Origin: Actinopolyspora mzabensis
GTDB lineage: Bacteria; Actinomycetota; Actinomycetes; Mycobacteriales; Pseudonocardiaceae
DNA: 64,000 nt
Assembly: GCF_900101095.1 (NCBI RefSeq)
Contig: NZ_FNFM01000014.1
Location: 57,720 to 121,719 of the forward strand
Direction: 5' to 3'
The position numbers were made by a program, and so were the translations under genes. This document shows, piece after piece, positions 29,428 through 37,890 of this stretch. Under the pieces are notes generated by a model, which searched no databases, was not told the DNA's origin, and worked only from the letters and a program-made list of their open reading frames with translations. Numbering within the stretch: position 1 is the stretch's first letter; each line of letters begins with the position of its first letter.

Positions 29428-29498
29428 TGTCCCTCCAGAAGGGCGGTGATGGCGGGCCGGTCGTGGCTGGAACGGCCCGTTATGGCTGTCGTGGACAC

Positions 29499-29529
29499 AA
29501 AAAAGACCCCCCGCGGATGCGAGAGGTCT
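29499..29529 (-). terminator. Leader terminator 70 bases before cimA
   Basis: An 11-base stem (two G-U pairs in RNA) with a 4-base loop; on the minus strand the stem is followed immediately by six T residues. It lies between a 20-codon leader ORF and the cimA start, where an intrinsic terminator would block cimA unless regulated. It could also serve as the leuB terminator, 200 bases downstream of leuB. Confidence 0.8.
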
Positions 29530-29566
29530 GCGCGCCGGGTCTGCGGAGTCGAGTCACCCGGCGCGC
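29530..29566 (-). promoter_or_regulatory. Stop-codon hairpin abutting the cimA leader terminator
   Basis: A perfect 11-base stem (GCGCGCCGGGT with ACCCGGCGCGC). One arm includes the last codons of the leader ORF, and its stop codon sits at the loop edge. The hairpin ends exactly where the terminator stem begins. A ribosome near the stop codon would block this hairpin; one stalled earlier would not. Confidence 0.6.
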
Positions 29567-29616
29567 TTGCCAATAATGCCCGTCGTGCACTGGAGCATGC
29601 CGCAATGCTCGCACAT
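29554..29616 (-). CDS. Putative cimA leader peptide (20 residues)
   Basis: A short open frame, MCEHCGMLQCTTGIIGKRAG, lies between leuB and cimA. It has GGAG ten bases before its ATG. It contains two consecutive ATT isoleucine codons, rare in this GC-rich DNA, and three TGC cysteine codons. A hairpin covers its end and an intrinsic terminator follows directly, the same layout as the ilvB leader at 36.8 kb. Since cimA serves isoleucine synthesis, ribosome stalling at the ATT pair when Ile-tRNA is low is the natural reading. I do not recall such a leader being described for cimA. No promoter was clear just upstream, so it may be transcribed from leuB. Confidence 0.6.
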   Translation of the reverse strand: MCEHCGMLQCTTGIIGKRAG

Positions 29617-29656
29617 CGCGGACACACTCCAGCCAGTGGGCCTTTCTTCCCACGAT

Positions 29657-29677
29657 ACGGACACTCGAAGTGTCCGT
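29657..29677. terminator. Short perfect hairpin after leuB
   Basis: ACGGACACT (29657-29665) and AGTGTCCGT (29669-29677) make a 9-base perfect stem with a 3-base loop, 50 bases beyond the leuB stop. No T run follows. It may weakly terminate leuB, or stabilise its 3' end, before the cimA leader. Confidence 0.4.
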
Positions 29678-29726
29678 GGCACGGCCCGTCAGCGGCGCGG
29701 CCGATCCGGTCGGACTCGGCGGGGGA

Positions 29727-30770
29727 TCACACCTGCTGCACGACTTCCCGCGCCGAAACCAGCGCGGCGAGTCGATCACCGATGGCGTGCGTGGCACCCG
29801 GCGCGGAGTGATCACGCGTGGCCAGATCGAAGGCGACCGAGGCCTGCACCCGCCTCGCGGCCTCCGCGTAACCGACGTGGTCGAGCAGCAACGCGACGGA
29901 CAACACCGCCGCCGTTGGGTCGGCGATGCCCTGCCCGGCGATGTCGGGCGCACTGCCGTGTACCGGTTCGAACATGCTCGGATTGCGCCGCGTGGCGTCG
30001 ATGTTCCCACTGGCGGCCCTGCCAATACCGCCGGTGACCGCACCGGCCAGATCGGTGATGATGTCGCCGAAGAGGTTGTCGGTGACGATCACGTCGAACC
30101 GAGCGGGATCCTGCACCAGGTGGATCGTCGTGGCGTCGACGTGCTCGTAGTTCACCGTGACGTCGGGATACTGCAGCGACAGCTCCTCGACCACCCGGGA
30201 CCACAGGGATCCGGCGTGGCTGAGCACGTTGGTCTTGTGCACCAGGGTCAGATGCTTGCGTGGACGAGCCGAGGCCCTCGCGAACGCGTCGCGGACCACT
30301 CGCTCCACGCCGAAGGCGGTGTTGAGACTCACCTCGGTCGCCACTTCCTGTGGCGTGTCCTTGCGCAGCAGGCCCCCGTTGCCCGCGTAGGGGCCTTCGG
30401 TGCCTTCCCGGACGACGACCATGTCGACCTCGCCGGGGTCGGCGATCGGACTCTGCACTCCCGGATAAAGCCGCGCCGGACGCAGATTCACGTGGTGGTC
30501 GAGTTCGAAACGCAGCCGCAACAGCAATCCGCGTTCCAGGATCCCACTCGGCACCGAGGGATCACCCACCGCACCGAGCAGAATCCCGTCGTGCTCGCGC
30601 AACTCACCCAACACGGATTCCGGAAGTAGCTCCCCGGTGTTGTGCCAGCGAGCGGCGCCCAGATCGTACCGCGTGATCTCGGTTTCGGGGACCACTTCCC
30701 CGAGCACCTTCAGCGCCTCGGCCACCACTTCCGGCCCGATCCCGTCACCTGGGATCACAGCGAGCCGCAT
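29727..30770 (-). CDS. leuB: 3-isopropylmalate dehydrogenase
   Basis: NAD-dependent oxidative decarboxylase, third step of leucine synthesis, and also acts after CimA and LeuCD on 3-methylmalate. The 347-residue protein starts [19 protein letters not shown], has [20 protein letters not shown] near 88-107 and the Mg/substrate block [18 protein letters not shown] near 232-249, followed by [18 protein letters not shown]. The ATG at 30770 has GGGAGG five bases upstream; longer in-frame starts are not conserved. It is upstream of the cimA leader and cimA on the same strand, so the Ile/Leu genes may share one transcript in part. Confidence 0.96.
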   Translation of the reverse strand: MRLAVIPGDGIGPEVVAEALKVLGEVVPETEITRYDLGAARWHNTGELLPESVLGELREHDGILLGAVGDPSVPSGILERGLLLRLRFELDHHVNLRPARLYPGVQSPIADPGEVDMVVVREGTEGPYAGNGGLLRKDTPQEVATEVSLNTAFGVERVVRDAFARASARPRKHLTLVHKTNVLSHAGSLWSRVVEELSLQYPDVTVNYEHVDATTIHLVQDPARFDVIVTDNLFGDIITDLAGAVTGGIGRAASGNIDATRRNPSMFEPVHGSAPDIAGQGIADPTAAVLSVALLLDHVGYAEAARRVQASVAFDLATRDHSAPGATHAIGDRLAALVSAREVVQQV

Positions 30771-30892
30771 GCACACCTCCCGAGTCCTACCCCCGATTTG
30801 GGGCTGAAACGTTGTGCCGCAGGCTACCGTGCTTCGGTGTCGCTCAGGCACGCCGGACCCCAATACTGGACGTCACTTCCCGAACAGTGGGA

Positions 30893-30917
30893 CACCCAAT
30901 CGGGTGAATGTCACCCG
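30893..30917. promoter_or_regulatory. Overlapping inverted repeats upstream of leuB
   Basis: CACCC-aatc-GGGTG (30893-30906) overlaps CGGGTGA-atg-TCACCCG (30901-30917), so three CACCC/GGGTG half-sites sit in 25 bases. The second element is a perfect 7-base inverted repeat. It lies about 125-145 bases before the leuB start and could be an operator; the protein is unknown. Confidence 0.4.
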
Positions 30918-31047
30918 TGCAGGGGGTGTTCGGAGGAGACAACCGAGCCGCTGACCAGCCGATACAGCTTTCGTCCGCCGGAACGAGAACTCGATTCCGA
31001 TCGATTGTCCGTACACGCGCGCACGGATCCTCGCGGCCCCGCGAACG

Positions 31048-31083
31048 AAAAACGGGGGCCGCCGCGTGCAGCGGCGGCCCCCG
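31048..31083 (-). terminator. Rho-independent terminator after serA
   Basis: A perfect 13-base GC stem (31053-31065 with 31071-31083) and a 5-base loop, followed on the minus strand by five T residues. It lies 92 bases beyond the serA stop and isolates serA from leuB. Confidence 0.9.
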
Positions 31084-31174
31084 AAGGATCCGCCGGGATA
31101 CCCCACCGGTCACACGAGGTGACCCGGTACGGAACCCGGGTGACCCGCGGCCCGAACGGGGCCGCGGGATCGGT

Positions 31175-32770
31175 TCACTCGAAACTGACGGTCCGAACGG
31201 TCTTGGCACCGACGGCGGCGCCGATCGGCTCGAGCACGCCCGCATCGACCGGGCGGTCCACCCGCAGCAGCATGATCGCGTCCGAACCGTCCGAGGTCTG
31301 GCTGATCTGCGCGGCCTCGATGTTCGTCCCGACCTCGCCGAGCAGCGTCCCGACCTTGCCCATGACACCGGGCCGGTCCGGGTACTCCAGCAGCAGGACG
31401 CTGCCCTCGGCACGCAGGTCGAAGTGCCTGCCGTTGACCTCGACGAGCTTCTCCACCTGGTTCGGACCGTCCAGGGCGCCCGAGACGACACCCGTACGGC
31501 CGTCGGCCAGCACGGCGCGCACCGAGACCACGCTGCGGTGGCTCGCGCTCTCCGGAGCGGTCTTGACGTCGATGTCCACCCCGAGGTCCTCGGCGAGCTG
31601 CGGAGCGTTGACGAAGGTGACCTGACTCTCCACCGCACCGGAGAAGACACCGCGCAGCGCCGCCAGCGGCAGCACGGAGACGTCCTCGTCGGCCAGCTCA
31701 CCCCTGGCCTCGACCGTGACGGAGGTCGGCGTGCTGCCGAGCACCGCGGCCAGCAACGAGCCCAGCTTCTGGGTCAGCGGCAGGTAGGGGCGAACCTCCT
31801 CGCCGACGGCACCGCCCTGCACGTTGACCGCGTCGGGAACGAAGTCACCGCGCAGCGCCTGCAGCGTGGAGTGAGCCACGTCGGTACCGGCCCGGTCCTG
31901 GGCCTCGGCGGTGGAGGCACCCAGGTGCGGAGTCGCGACCACGTTGGACAGCTCGAACAGCGGGCTGGAGGTGGTGGGCTCGGTGCTGTAGACGTCGATA
32001 CCCGCACCGCCGAGGTGCCCACTGCGCAGCGACTCGGCGAGCGCGTCCTCGTCGATGAGCCCACCGCGCGAGGCGTTGACGATGATCGCGCCCTGCTTGG
32101 TCTTCTTGAGTTCCTCGGCACCGATGAGGCCGAGCGTCTCGGCGGTCTTAGGCAGGTGGATCGACATGGCGTCGGCGCGCTGCAGCAGCTCCTCGAGGCT
32201 GACGAGCTCGATGCCGAGCTGGGCGGCACGCGCGGCAGAGACGTAGGGATCGTAGGCGATCAGCTTGGCACCGAAGGCCTCCAGTCGCTGCGCGACGAGC
32301 TGGCCGATCTTGCCGAGACCGATGACACCGACGGTCTTGTCGTTGATCTCCACGCCGCTGAGCGCACTGCGCTTCCACTCCCCGGCACGCAGGCTGGCAT
32401 CGGCCACGGCCACGTTGCGGGACACCGCCAGCAGCAGCGCGATCGCGTGCTCGGCGGCCGAGACGATGTTGGAGGTGGGGGCGTTGACGACCATGATGCC
32501 GCGTTCGGTGGCGGCGGGAACCTCGACGTTGTCCAGTCCCACTCCCGCACGGGCGACGACCTTCAGCCGCGTGCTGGCCGAGTAGACCTCGGCGTCGACT
32601 TTCGTCGCCGAACGGACCAGCAGCGCGTCGGCGTCGGCAACGGCTTCGAGCAGTGCCGGGCGGTCGGTGCCGTCGACGTGACGGATCTCGACCTCGTCTC
32701 CGAATGCTTCCAGCACCGAAGGGGCCAGCTTCTCGGCGATCAGGACGACAGGACGGCTTGCGTTGGTCAC
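31175..32770 (-). CDS. serA: D-3-phosphoglycerate dehydrogenase
   Basis: First step of serine synthesis. The 531-residue type-1 enzyme has a catalytic/NAD domain with VGVIGLGKIGQLVAQRL near residue 145, NASRGGLIDEDAL near 225 (Arg) and the catalytic histidine in VATPHLGASTAEAQ near 280. An allosteric-substrate-binding (ASB) domain follows, and then a C-terminal ACT domain beginning VLLLEYPDRPGVMGKVG. Serine feedback through ACT and ASB is expected, as in the M. tuberculosis enzyme. GTG 32770 has GGAG seven bases upstream. It is monocistronic, with a strong terminator, and keeps its M. tuberculosis position between ilvC and leuB. Confidence 0.96.
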   Translation of the reverse strand: MTNASRPVVLIAEKLAPSVLEAFGDEVEIRHVDGTDRPALLEAVADADALLVRSATKVDAEVYSASTRLKVVARAGVGLDNVEVPAATERGIMVVNAPTSNIVSAAEHAIALLLAVSRNVAVADASLRAGEWKRSALSGVEINDKTVGVIGLGKIGQLVAQRLEAFGAKLIAYDPYVSAARAAQLGIELVSLEELLQRADAMSIHLPKTAETLGLIGAEELKKTKQGAIIVNASRGGLIDEDALAESLRSGHLGGAGIDVYSTEPTTSSPLFELSNVVATPHLGASTAEAQDRAGTDVAHSTLQALRGDFVPDAVNVQGGAVGEEVRPYLPLTQKLGSLLAAVLGSTPTSVTVEARGELADEDVSVLPLAALRGVFSGAVESQVTFVNAPQLAEDLGVDIDVKTAPESASHRSVVSVRAVLADGRTGVVSGALDGPNQVEKLVEVNGRHFDLRAEGSVLLLEYPDRPGVMGKVGTLLGEVGTNIEAAQISQTSDGSDAIMLLRVDRPVDAGVLEPIGAAVGAKTVRTVSFE

Positions 32771-33003
32771 GGGCGCGCTCCAGTAACAGAGATCAGGGTC
32801 GAAGCAAGGCACGCCATTGTGCCGGGCTGGTGAAGCAGTTTAACGCTGATATGAGAATCCGTTCACACAAGTGTTGGACGTATCACCGTAACGCTACGGC
32901 ATCCCAACACGACCGCGTAGCGGAAACAACACCGAAACCGCCGCACACGGGCTCCGTGGCCGGTCGAACACCCCGCCGCCTCGCGGCGAAGCGGCTCGAC
33001 GGC

Positions 33004-33249
33004 TCACGGCTCGTCGAACTCCCCGTCCTTGGCACCCGCCACGAAGGCGTCCCACTCCTCCGGGGTGAACACCAGCACGGGCCCCTCCGGATCTGCTCCG
33101 TTGCGCATGCCGATATAGCCGTCCACGAAGGCGATCTCCACTCCCGGTTCGTCATCGTCGTCGGTGCTGGTGATCCACTCGGCGTTGGTGAAGTCGAGCT
33201 CGTCCCGGATGTGGGCCTTGTCGTCGACCGGTTGCGTTTCCTCACTCAC
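33004..33249 (-). CDS. DUF397 protein
   Basis: An 81-residue acidic protein of the actinobacterial DUF397 family, with EWITSTDDDDEPGVEIAFVDGYIGMRNG and the conserved C-terminal VLVFTPEEWDAFVAGAKDGEFD given here in two parts. DUF397 genes often accompany XRE-type regulators of the BldB/WhiJ group in Streptomyces, but no such regulator is adjacent here. Function is unknown. The GTG at 33249 is seven bases from a TAATAT -10, so the message is likely leaderless. It stands alone between serA and the ilvC terminator on the same strand. Confidence 0.8.
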   Translation of the reverse strand: MSEETQPVDDKAHIRDELDFTNAEWITSTDDDDEPGVEIAFVDGYIGMRNGADPEGPVLVFTPEEWDAFVAGAKDGEFDEP

Positions 33250-33256
33250 GGTGTGG

Positions 33257-33262
33257 ATATTA
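33257..33262 (-). promoter_or_regulatory. TAATAT -10 of the DUF397 gene
   Basis: On the minus strand TAATAT ends seven bases before the GTG at 33249, implying a leaderless transcript. I see no clear -35 hexamer and no Shine-Dalgarno. Confidence 0.55.
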
Positions 33263-33304
33263 GCGCGCCGCGCGAACCTCCCGTGACGCCCGGGAGCACT
33301 CCGG

Positions 33305-33349
33305 AAAAACCGTGGGGCGGCCCCGAACTCCCTCGGGACCGCCCCACGG
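33305..33349 (-). terminator. Rho-independent terminator after ilvC
   Basis: A perfect 11-base outer stem (CCGTGGGGCGG with CCGCCCCACGG) encloses a further partly paired loop and is followed on the minus strand by five T residues, 22 bases after the ilvC stop. It ends the ilvBNC operon. Confidence 0.9.
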
Positions 33350-33371
33350 CACGGCGAATCGCCCGAATCCC

Positions 33372-34412
<1,041 letters not shown>

Positions 34413-34919
34413 TCAACGCACCGCGGTTGCCGTGATGGAGCGTGCTCCTCGGCCGATGGCGACCATGCCGGACTGGACCATCTCGCGGACGCCGTAGGGC
34501 TCGAGCATGCGCAGCAGGGCGTCGAGTTTGTCGGTGTCCCCGGTGGCCTCGATGGTCAGCGCCTCGGGAGAGGCGTCGACGACCTTGGCCCGGAACAGTT
34601 GCACGGTTTCCAGGACCTGACTGCGCACCGAGGCGTCTGCCCGCACCTTGACCAGCAGCAGTTCACGCTGCACGGAGGACTCGGGCTCCAACTCGACGAT
34701 CTTGATGACGTTGATCAGTTTGTTGAGCTGCTTGGTGACCTGTTCCAGCGGTTGTTCCTCCACCGAGACCACGATGGTCATCCGGGAGATCTCCGGGTGC
34801 TCGGTGGGACCGACGGCCAGGGATTCGATGTTGAAGCTGCGCCGGGAGAACAGTCCGGAGACCCGGGAGAGCACACCGGGGACGTTTTCCACCAGCACGC
34901 TGAGTGTGTGTCGACTCAT
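34413..34919 (-). CDS. ilvN: Acetolactate synthase small (regulatory) subunit
   Basis: Regulatory subunit that activates IlvB and confers valine feedback. The 168-residue protein has an N-terminal ACT domain, HTLSVLVENVPGVLSRV and FSRRSFNIESLAVG (residues 4-35), and a C-terminal ACT-like domain with SVQRELLLVKV. I chose ATG 34919 (MSRHTLSV), which gives the 168-residue length of the M. tuberculosis protein with AGGGG upstream; a GTG at 34931 overlaps the ilvB stop codon and would add four residues. Translational coupling with ilvB is likely in either case. Confidence 0.96.
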   Translation of the reverse strand: MSRHTLSVLVENVPGVLSRVSGLFSRRSFNIESLAVGPTEHPEISRMTIVVSVEEQPLEQVTKQLNKLINVIKIVELEPESSVQRELLLVKVRADASVRSQVLETVQLFRAKVVDASPEALTIEATGDTDKLDALLRMLEPYGVREMVQSGMVAIGRGARSITATAVR

Positions 34920-34927
34920 CGGTGTGG

Positions 34928-36757
34928 TCACCCCTCGTCGTCGAACAGTGGGCGGATTCCGCGAGCGGCCATGATCTCGTCGTTGCCGGTGCCGGAGGCG
35001 ACCATCGGCCAGACCTGGGCGTCCTTGCCCACAACGAAGTCGATGACCACGGGTCGGTCGTCGACTGCCATGGCCCGCTCGATGACGCTGTCGACGTCGG
35101 AGGCGGCCTCACACCGCATTCCCACCCCGCCGAGGGCGTCGGCCAGCAGCGCGAAATCGGGAATCCGGTGGTTGTGGGTGCCGAGGTCACTGTGTGAGTA
35201 GCGCTCGGCGTAGAACAGGTTCTGCCACTGCCGAACCATACCGAGATTGCCGTTGTTGATGACGGCGACCTTGATCGGCAGCTGTTCGATGGCGCAGGTG
35301 GCCAGTTCCTGGTTGGTCATCTGGAAACAACCGTCCCCGTCGATGGCCCACACCTGCCGGCCGGGAGCCCCGGCCTTGGCGCCCATCGCCGCTGGCACCG
35401 CGTAGCCCATCGTTCCCAGCCCACCGGAGTTGAGCCAACTACGCGGCCGCTGATAGCCGATGAACTGCGCGGCCCACATCTGGTGCTGGCCCACCCCCGC
35501 GGTGTAGACCGCCTCCGGGCCCGCCAGCGCACCGATCCGCTCGATCACGTACTCCGGCGACAGCGTGCCGTCGGAGGGCCAGTCGTAGCCCAGCGGGAAG
35601 CGGTCCCGCCAGTCGCCGAGCTGGTTCCACCACGGTGCGAGGTCCGGGGCGCCGTGCTCCGCTTCGGCGGTGTCCACGGCATCGACGAGTTCGGCGAGGA
35701 CCTCCTTGCAGTCACCGACGATGGGCACGTCGGCGACCCGGTTCTTGGAGATCTCGGCCGGATCGATGTCGGCGTGCACCACCTTGGCCTCCGGAGCGAA
35801 ATCCGACAGCCGACCGGTCACCCTGTCGTCGAACCGGGTTCCCAGCGCGAGCAGCAGGTCGGAACGCTGCATCGCGGCGACCGCGGCGACGGTGCCGTGC
35901 ATGCCGGGCATGCCCAGGTGCAACGGGTGCGTGTCCGGGAAAACCCCACGCGCCATCAGTGTGGTCACCACCGGAATGCCGGTGCGCTCGGCGAGTTTGG
36001 TCAATTCCTCGGCAGCCTCGGCCTTGACCACACCGCCCCCCACGTACAGCACCGGTCGTTGCGCCGAGGCCATCAACCGGGCCGCTTCCCTGACCTGCTT
36101 GCCGTGCGGTTTACCGACCGGACGGTAACCGGGCAGCCGCTGCTCGGGGGGCCAGGAAAACGACGTGACGAGTTGTTGCACGTCCTTGGGGACGTCGACC
36201 ACGACGGGACCGGGGCGGCCGCTGGAGGCGATGTAGAACGCCTCGGCGACGGTCCGCGGGATCTCGTCGGGATCGGTGACCAGGAAGTTGTGCTTGGTGA
36301 CCGGCAGCGTGATGCCGCAGATATCGGCTTCCTGGAACGCGTCGGTACCGATCTGGCCGGTGGACTGCTGCCCGGTGATCGCCACCAGCGGCACCGAGTC
36401 CATGTGCGCGTCGGCAAGCGCGGTGACCAGGTTGGTCGCCCCGGGCCCGGAGGTCGCCATGCACACCCCGGTCTTACCGGTGGCCTGGGCGTATCCGGTA
36501 GCTGCGTGTCCGGCCGCCTGCTCGTGCCGAACCAGTACGTGACGAACCTTCGTCGAGTCCAGCAGCGGGTCGTAAGTGGGCAGGATCGTACCGCCCGGGA
36601 TACCGAACACCACTTCGCAGCCCACCGCTTCCAGCGAGCGGACGAGGGACTGCGCACCGGTGGCTCTTACCGGTGCCCCGTGGGGCGGGGCTGGTTTCGG
36701 ACGTTGCCCCGGTGATGCCTCCGGGGCCGGATTCTGCCTGGTGTTGGCGCTGGTCAT
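34928..36757 (-). CDS. ilvB: Acetolactate synthase large (catalytic) subunit
   Basis: ThDP- and FAD-dependent enzyme making acetolactate or acetohydroxybutyrate, the first common step to Val, Leu and Ile. After about 35 proline-rich residues come the core [19 protein letters not shown], the catalytic glutamate in [33 protein letters not shown], and the ThDP motif beginning [11 protein letters not shown] and ending NNGN. Length is 609 residues. The ATG at 36757 has GAGG eight bases upstream. It heads ilvBNC and is preceded by a leader peptide, a stop-codon hairpin and an intrinsic terminator, so attenuation by branched-chain aminoacyl-tRNA levels is expected. Confidence 0.97.
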   Translation of the reverse strand: MTSANTRQNPAPEASPGQRPKPAPPHGAPVRATGAQSLVRSLEAVGCEVVFGIPGGTILPTYDPLLDSTKVRHVLVRHEQAAGHAATGYAQATGKTGVCMATSGPGATNLVTALADAHMDSVPLVAITGQQSTGQIGTDAFQEADICGITLPVTKHNFLVTDPDEIPRTVAEAFYIASSGRPGPVVVDVPKDVQQLVTSFSWPPEQRLPGYRPVGKPHGKQVREAARLMASAQRPVLYVGGGVVKAEAAEELTKLAERTGIPVVTTLMARGVFPDTHPLHLGMPGMHGTVAAVAAMQRSDLLLALGTRFDDRVTGRLSDFAPEAKVVHADIDPAEISKNRVADVPIVGDCKEVLAELVDAVDTAEAEHGAPDLAPWWNQLGDWRDRFPLGYDWPSDGTLSPEYVIERIGALAGPEAVYTAGVGQHQMWAAQFIGYQRPRSWLNSGGLGTMGYAVPAAMGAKAGAPGRQVWAIDGDGCFQMTNQELATCAIEQLPIKVAVINNGNLGMVRQWQNLFYAERYSHSDLGTHNHRIPDFALLADALGGVGMRCEAASDVDSVIERAMAVDDRPVVIDFVVGKDAQVWPMVASGTGNDEIMAARGIRPLFDDEG

Positions 36758-36795
36758 CGAGTCTGCCTCGTGGTCGATGAATGGGGCCGGGCACG

Positions 36796-36829
36796 AAAAA
36801 ACCCCCGCCGGCACAGGGCCGAACGAGGG
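36796..36829 (-). terminator. ilvB leader terminator
   Basis: On the minus strand CCCTCG pairs with CGGGGG and CGGC with GCCG around a 5-base loop, then six T residues follow. It lies 39 bases before the ilvB ATG and would stop transcription when leader translation is not impeded. Confidence 0.85.
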
Positions 36830-36830
36830 T

Positions 36831-36872
36831 GGGCGCGTCGACGTTTCGTACTCCTCAGGCGTCGACGCGCCC
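36831..36872 (-). promoter_or_regulatory. ilvB leader stop-codon hairpin
   Basis: A perfect 13-base stem (36831-36843 with 36860-36872). The leader stop codon lies in the loop, and the hairpin ends one base before the terminator. A ribosome at the stop codon would block it; one stalled on the Ile-Leu-Val-Leu codons would leave more of it free. The cimA leader has the same arrangement. Confidence 0.7.
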
Positions 36873-36905
36873 GGGAAGTACGAGAATGTCGTTACTGCGC
36901 TGCAT
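36855..36905 (-). CDS. ilvB leader peptide (16 residues)
   Basis: The open frame reads [16 protein letters not shown]. The Ile-Leu-Val-Leu run uses ATT, CTC, GTA and CTT, mostly codons rare in this GC-rich DNA, as expected for an attenuation control region. The ATG is seven bases after the -10 of a good promoter, so the leader message is leaderless. Branched-chain leader peptides before ilvB are established in Streptomyces and Corynebacterium. Together with the hairpin and terminator that follow, this supports attenuation of ilvBNC. Confidence 0.85.
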   Translation of the reverse strand: MQRSNDILVLPGRVDA

Positions 36906-36912
36906 GGCTCGC

Positions 36913-36942
36913 ACATTAGCCTCGGCACGACAACCAAGTCAA
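36913..36942 (-). promoter_or_regulatory. ilvB operon promoter
   Basis: On the minus strand: -35 TTGACT (36937-36942), an 18-base spacer and -10 TAATGT (36913-36918). The leader-peptide ATG lies seven bases further on. This is the best consensus-like promoter in the window. Confidence 0.8.
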
Positions 36943-37087
36943 ACCTACGGGAAATACTTCCCGGATGTTGGACACCACCGGGTGACAGGGCACGCGAAGA
37001 AGCCGACCCCGGCGCACGAGCGGAAGAGCCTCACCGGTAGCGCCCACTCCCCGAAAAGGCGAACTGCGCAGCTGAGACCATCGAACG

Positions 37088-37732
37088 GTGAACGACTCCC
37101 AGGAAAACGACCGACTTTCCGCCCCGAAGGCAGGGGAGGAACCGCCCCGGCCGGAAACCACCGGGACGGAGGAGCAGGGGGCGGGTTCCCCGGGCGAGAC
37201 CGGAACCGAGACCGGGCAAGAGGCCGCACCCGAAGCAGGAGACACCGACGAAACCGCGTCGGGGGCACCGGAGACCACGACAGAGCGGGAACCGGAGCAC
37301 CCCCCGGAGGGCGACTCCGAGCAGGCGGAGCCTCCTGAACTGCCGCCCCGCCTGGTTTTCCGGATCACGCGGGTGAGCCTGCTGGTGATCCTCGTGCTCG
37401 CGTTCTGCATCAGCCCCGTGGCGGCCTCGTTGCCGCCGCTGTCGGTGCTGTACCTGATACCGCTGGGCCTGATCGTCTGGGTTGTTCGGACGCGCACCGT
37501 CGTCGACGAGTCGGGCATCACGGCTCGGACCCTCACCGGAGCGACCCGGATGGATTGGTCCGACATCAGGGCACTGCGACTCCACGAACGCCGCTGGGTG
37601 CGCGCGGTGACCACTTCGGACCGCGAGGTTCGGCTGCCGGCACTCCGGGTCCGGGATGTGCCACGACTGGCCACGATGAGCCGCGGCCGCATACAGGACC
37701 CGAGCCGCCCCAAGGACGCGGACGCGGATTGA
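37088..37732 (+). CDS. PH-domain membrane protein (Cfp6-like)
   Basis: A 214-residue protein: about 85 acidic, Glu/Thr/Pro-rich and probably disordered residues, then two close transmembrane segments (LLVILVLAFCISPVAASL and LSVLYLIPLGLIVWVV, residues 98-134), then a short bacterial PH-like domain, TVVDESGITARTLTG with DWSDIRALRLHERRW. The ilvB-divergent position and domain order match M. tuberculosis Rv3004 (Cfp6). Function is unknown; such domains may bind lipids or proteins at the inner membrane face. The start is GTG 37088 with a weak ribosome-binding site. The long acidic head is unusual and could partly reflect a wrong start. Confidence 0.75.
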   Translation: MNDSQENDRLSAPKAGEEPPRPETTGTEEQGAGSPGETGTETGQEAAPEAGDTDETASGAPETTTEREPEHPPEGDSEQAEPPELPPRLVFRITRVSLLVILVLAFCISPVAASLPPLSVLYLIPLGLIVWVVRTRTVVDESGITARTLTGATRMDWSDIRALRLHERRWVRAVTTSDREVRLPALRVRDVPRLATMSRGRIQDPSRPKDADAD

Positions 37733-37890
37733 ATCCGGACGGGGCTCTCACCATGCGGACACGACCAGGGTGTTCACGAGCACGAACGAGACCGGAGTAG
37801 TGTCGTGCTCACCGCGAACTCCTGTCGCCCACGAGGCGTGACCGTGTCCGCCCGCGCGGCGGTAGTCCCACTAAGTGAGAGCTTTCAATC

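Noticed and set aside
27625..29811. A 728-codon open frame on the plus strand opposite cimA and its leader
   Set aside because: It lies antisense to cimA, has no family resemblance and no ribosome-binding site; long antisense frames are common in GC-rich DNA.
37753..37800. A 15-codon ORF (MRTRPGCSRARTRPE) before ilvD paralogue 1 as a leader peptide
   Set aside because: It has no branched-chain codons and no terminator follows; only an 8-base inverted repeat overlaps its end.
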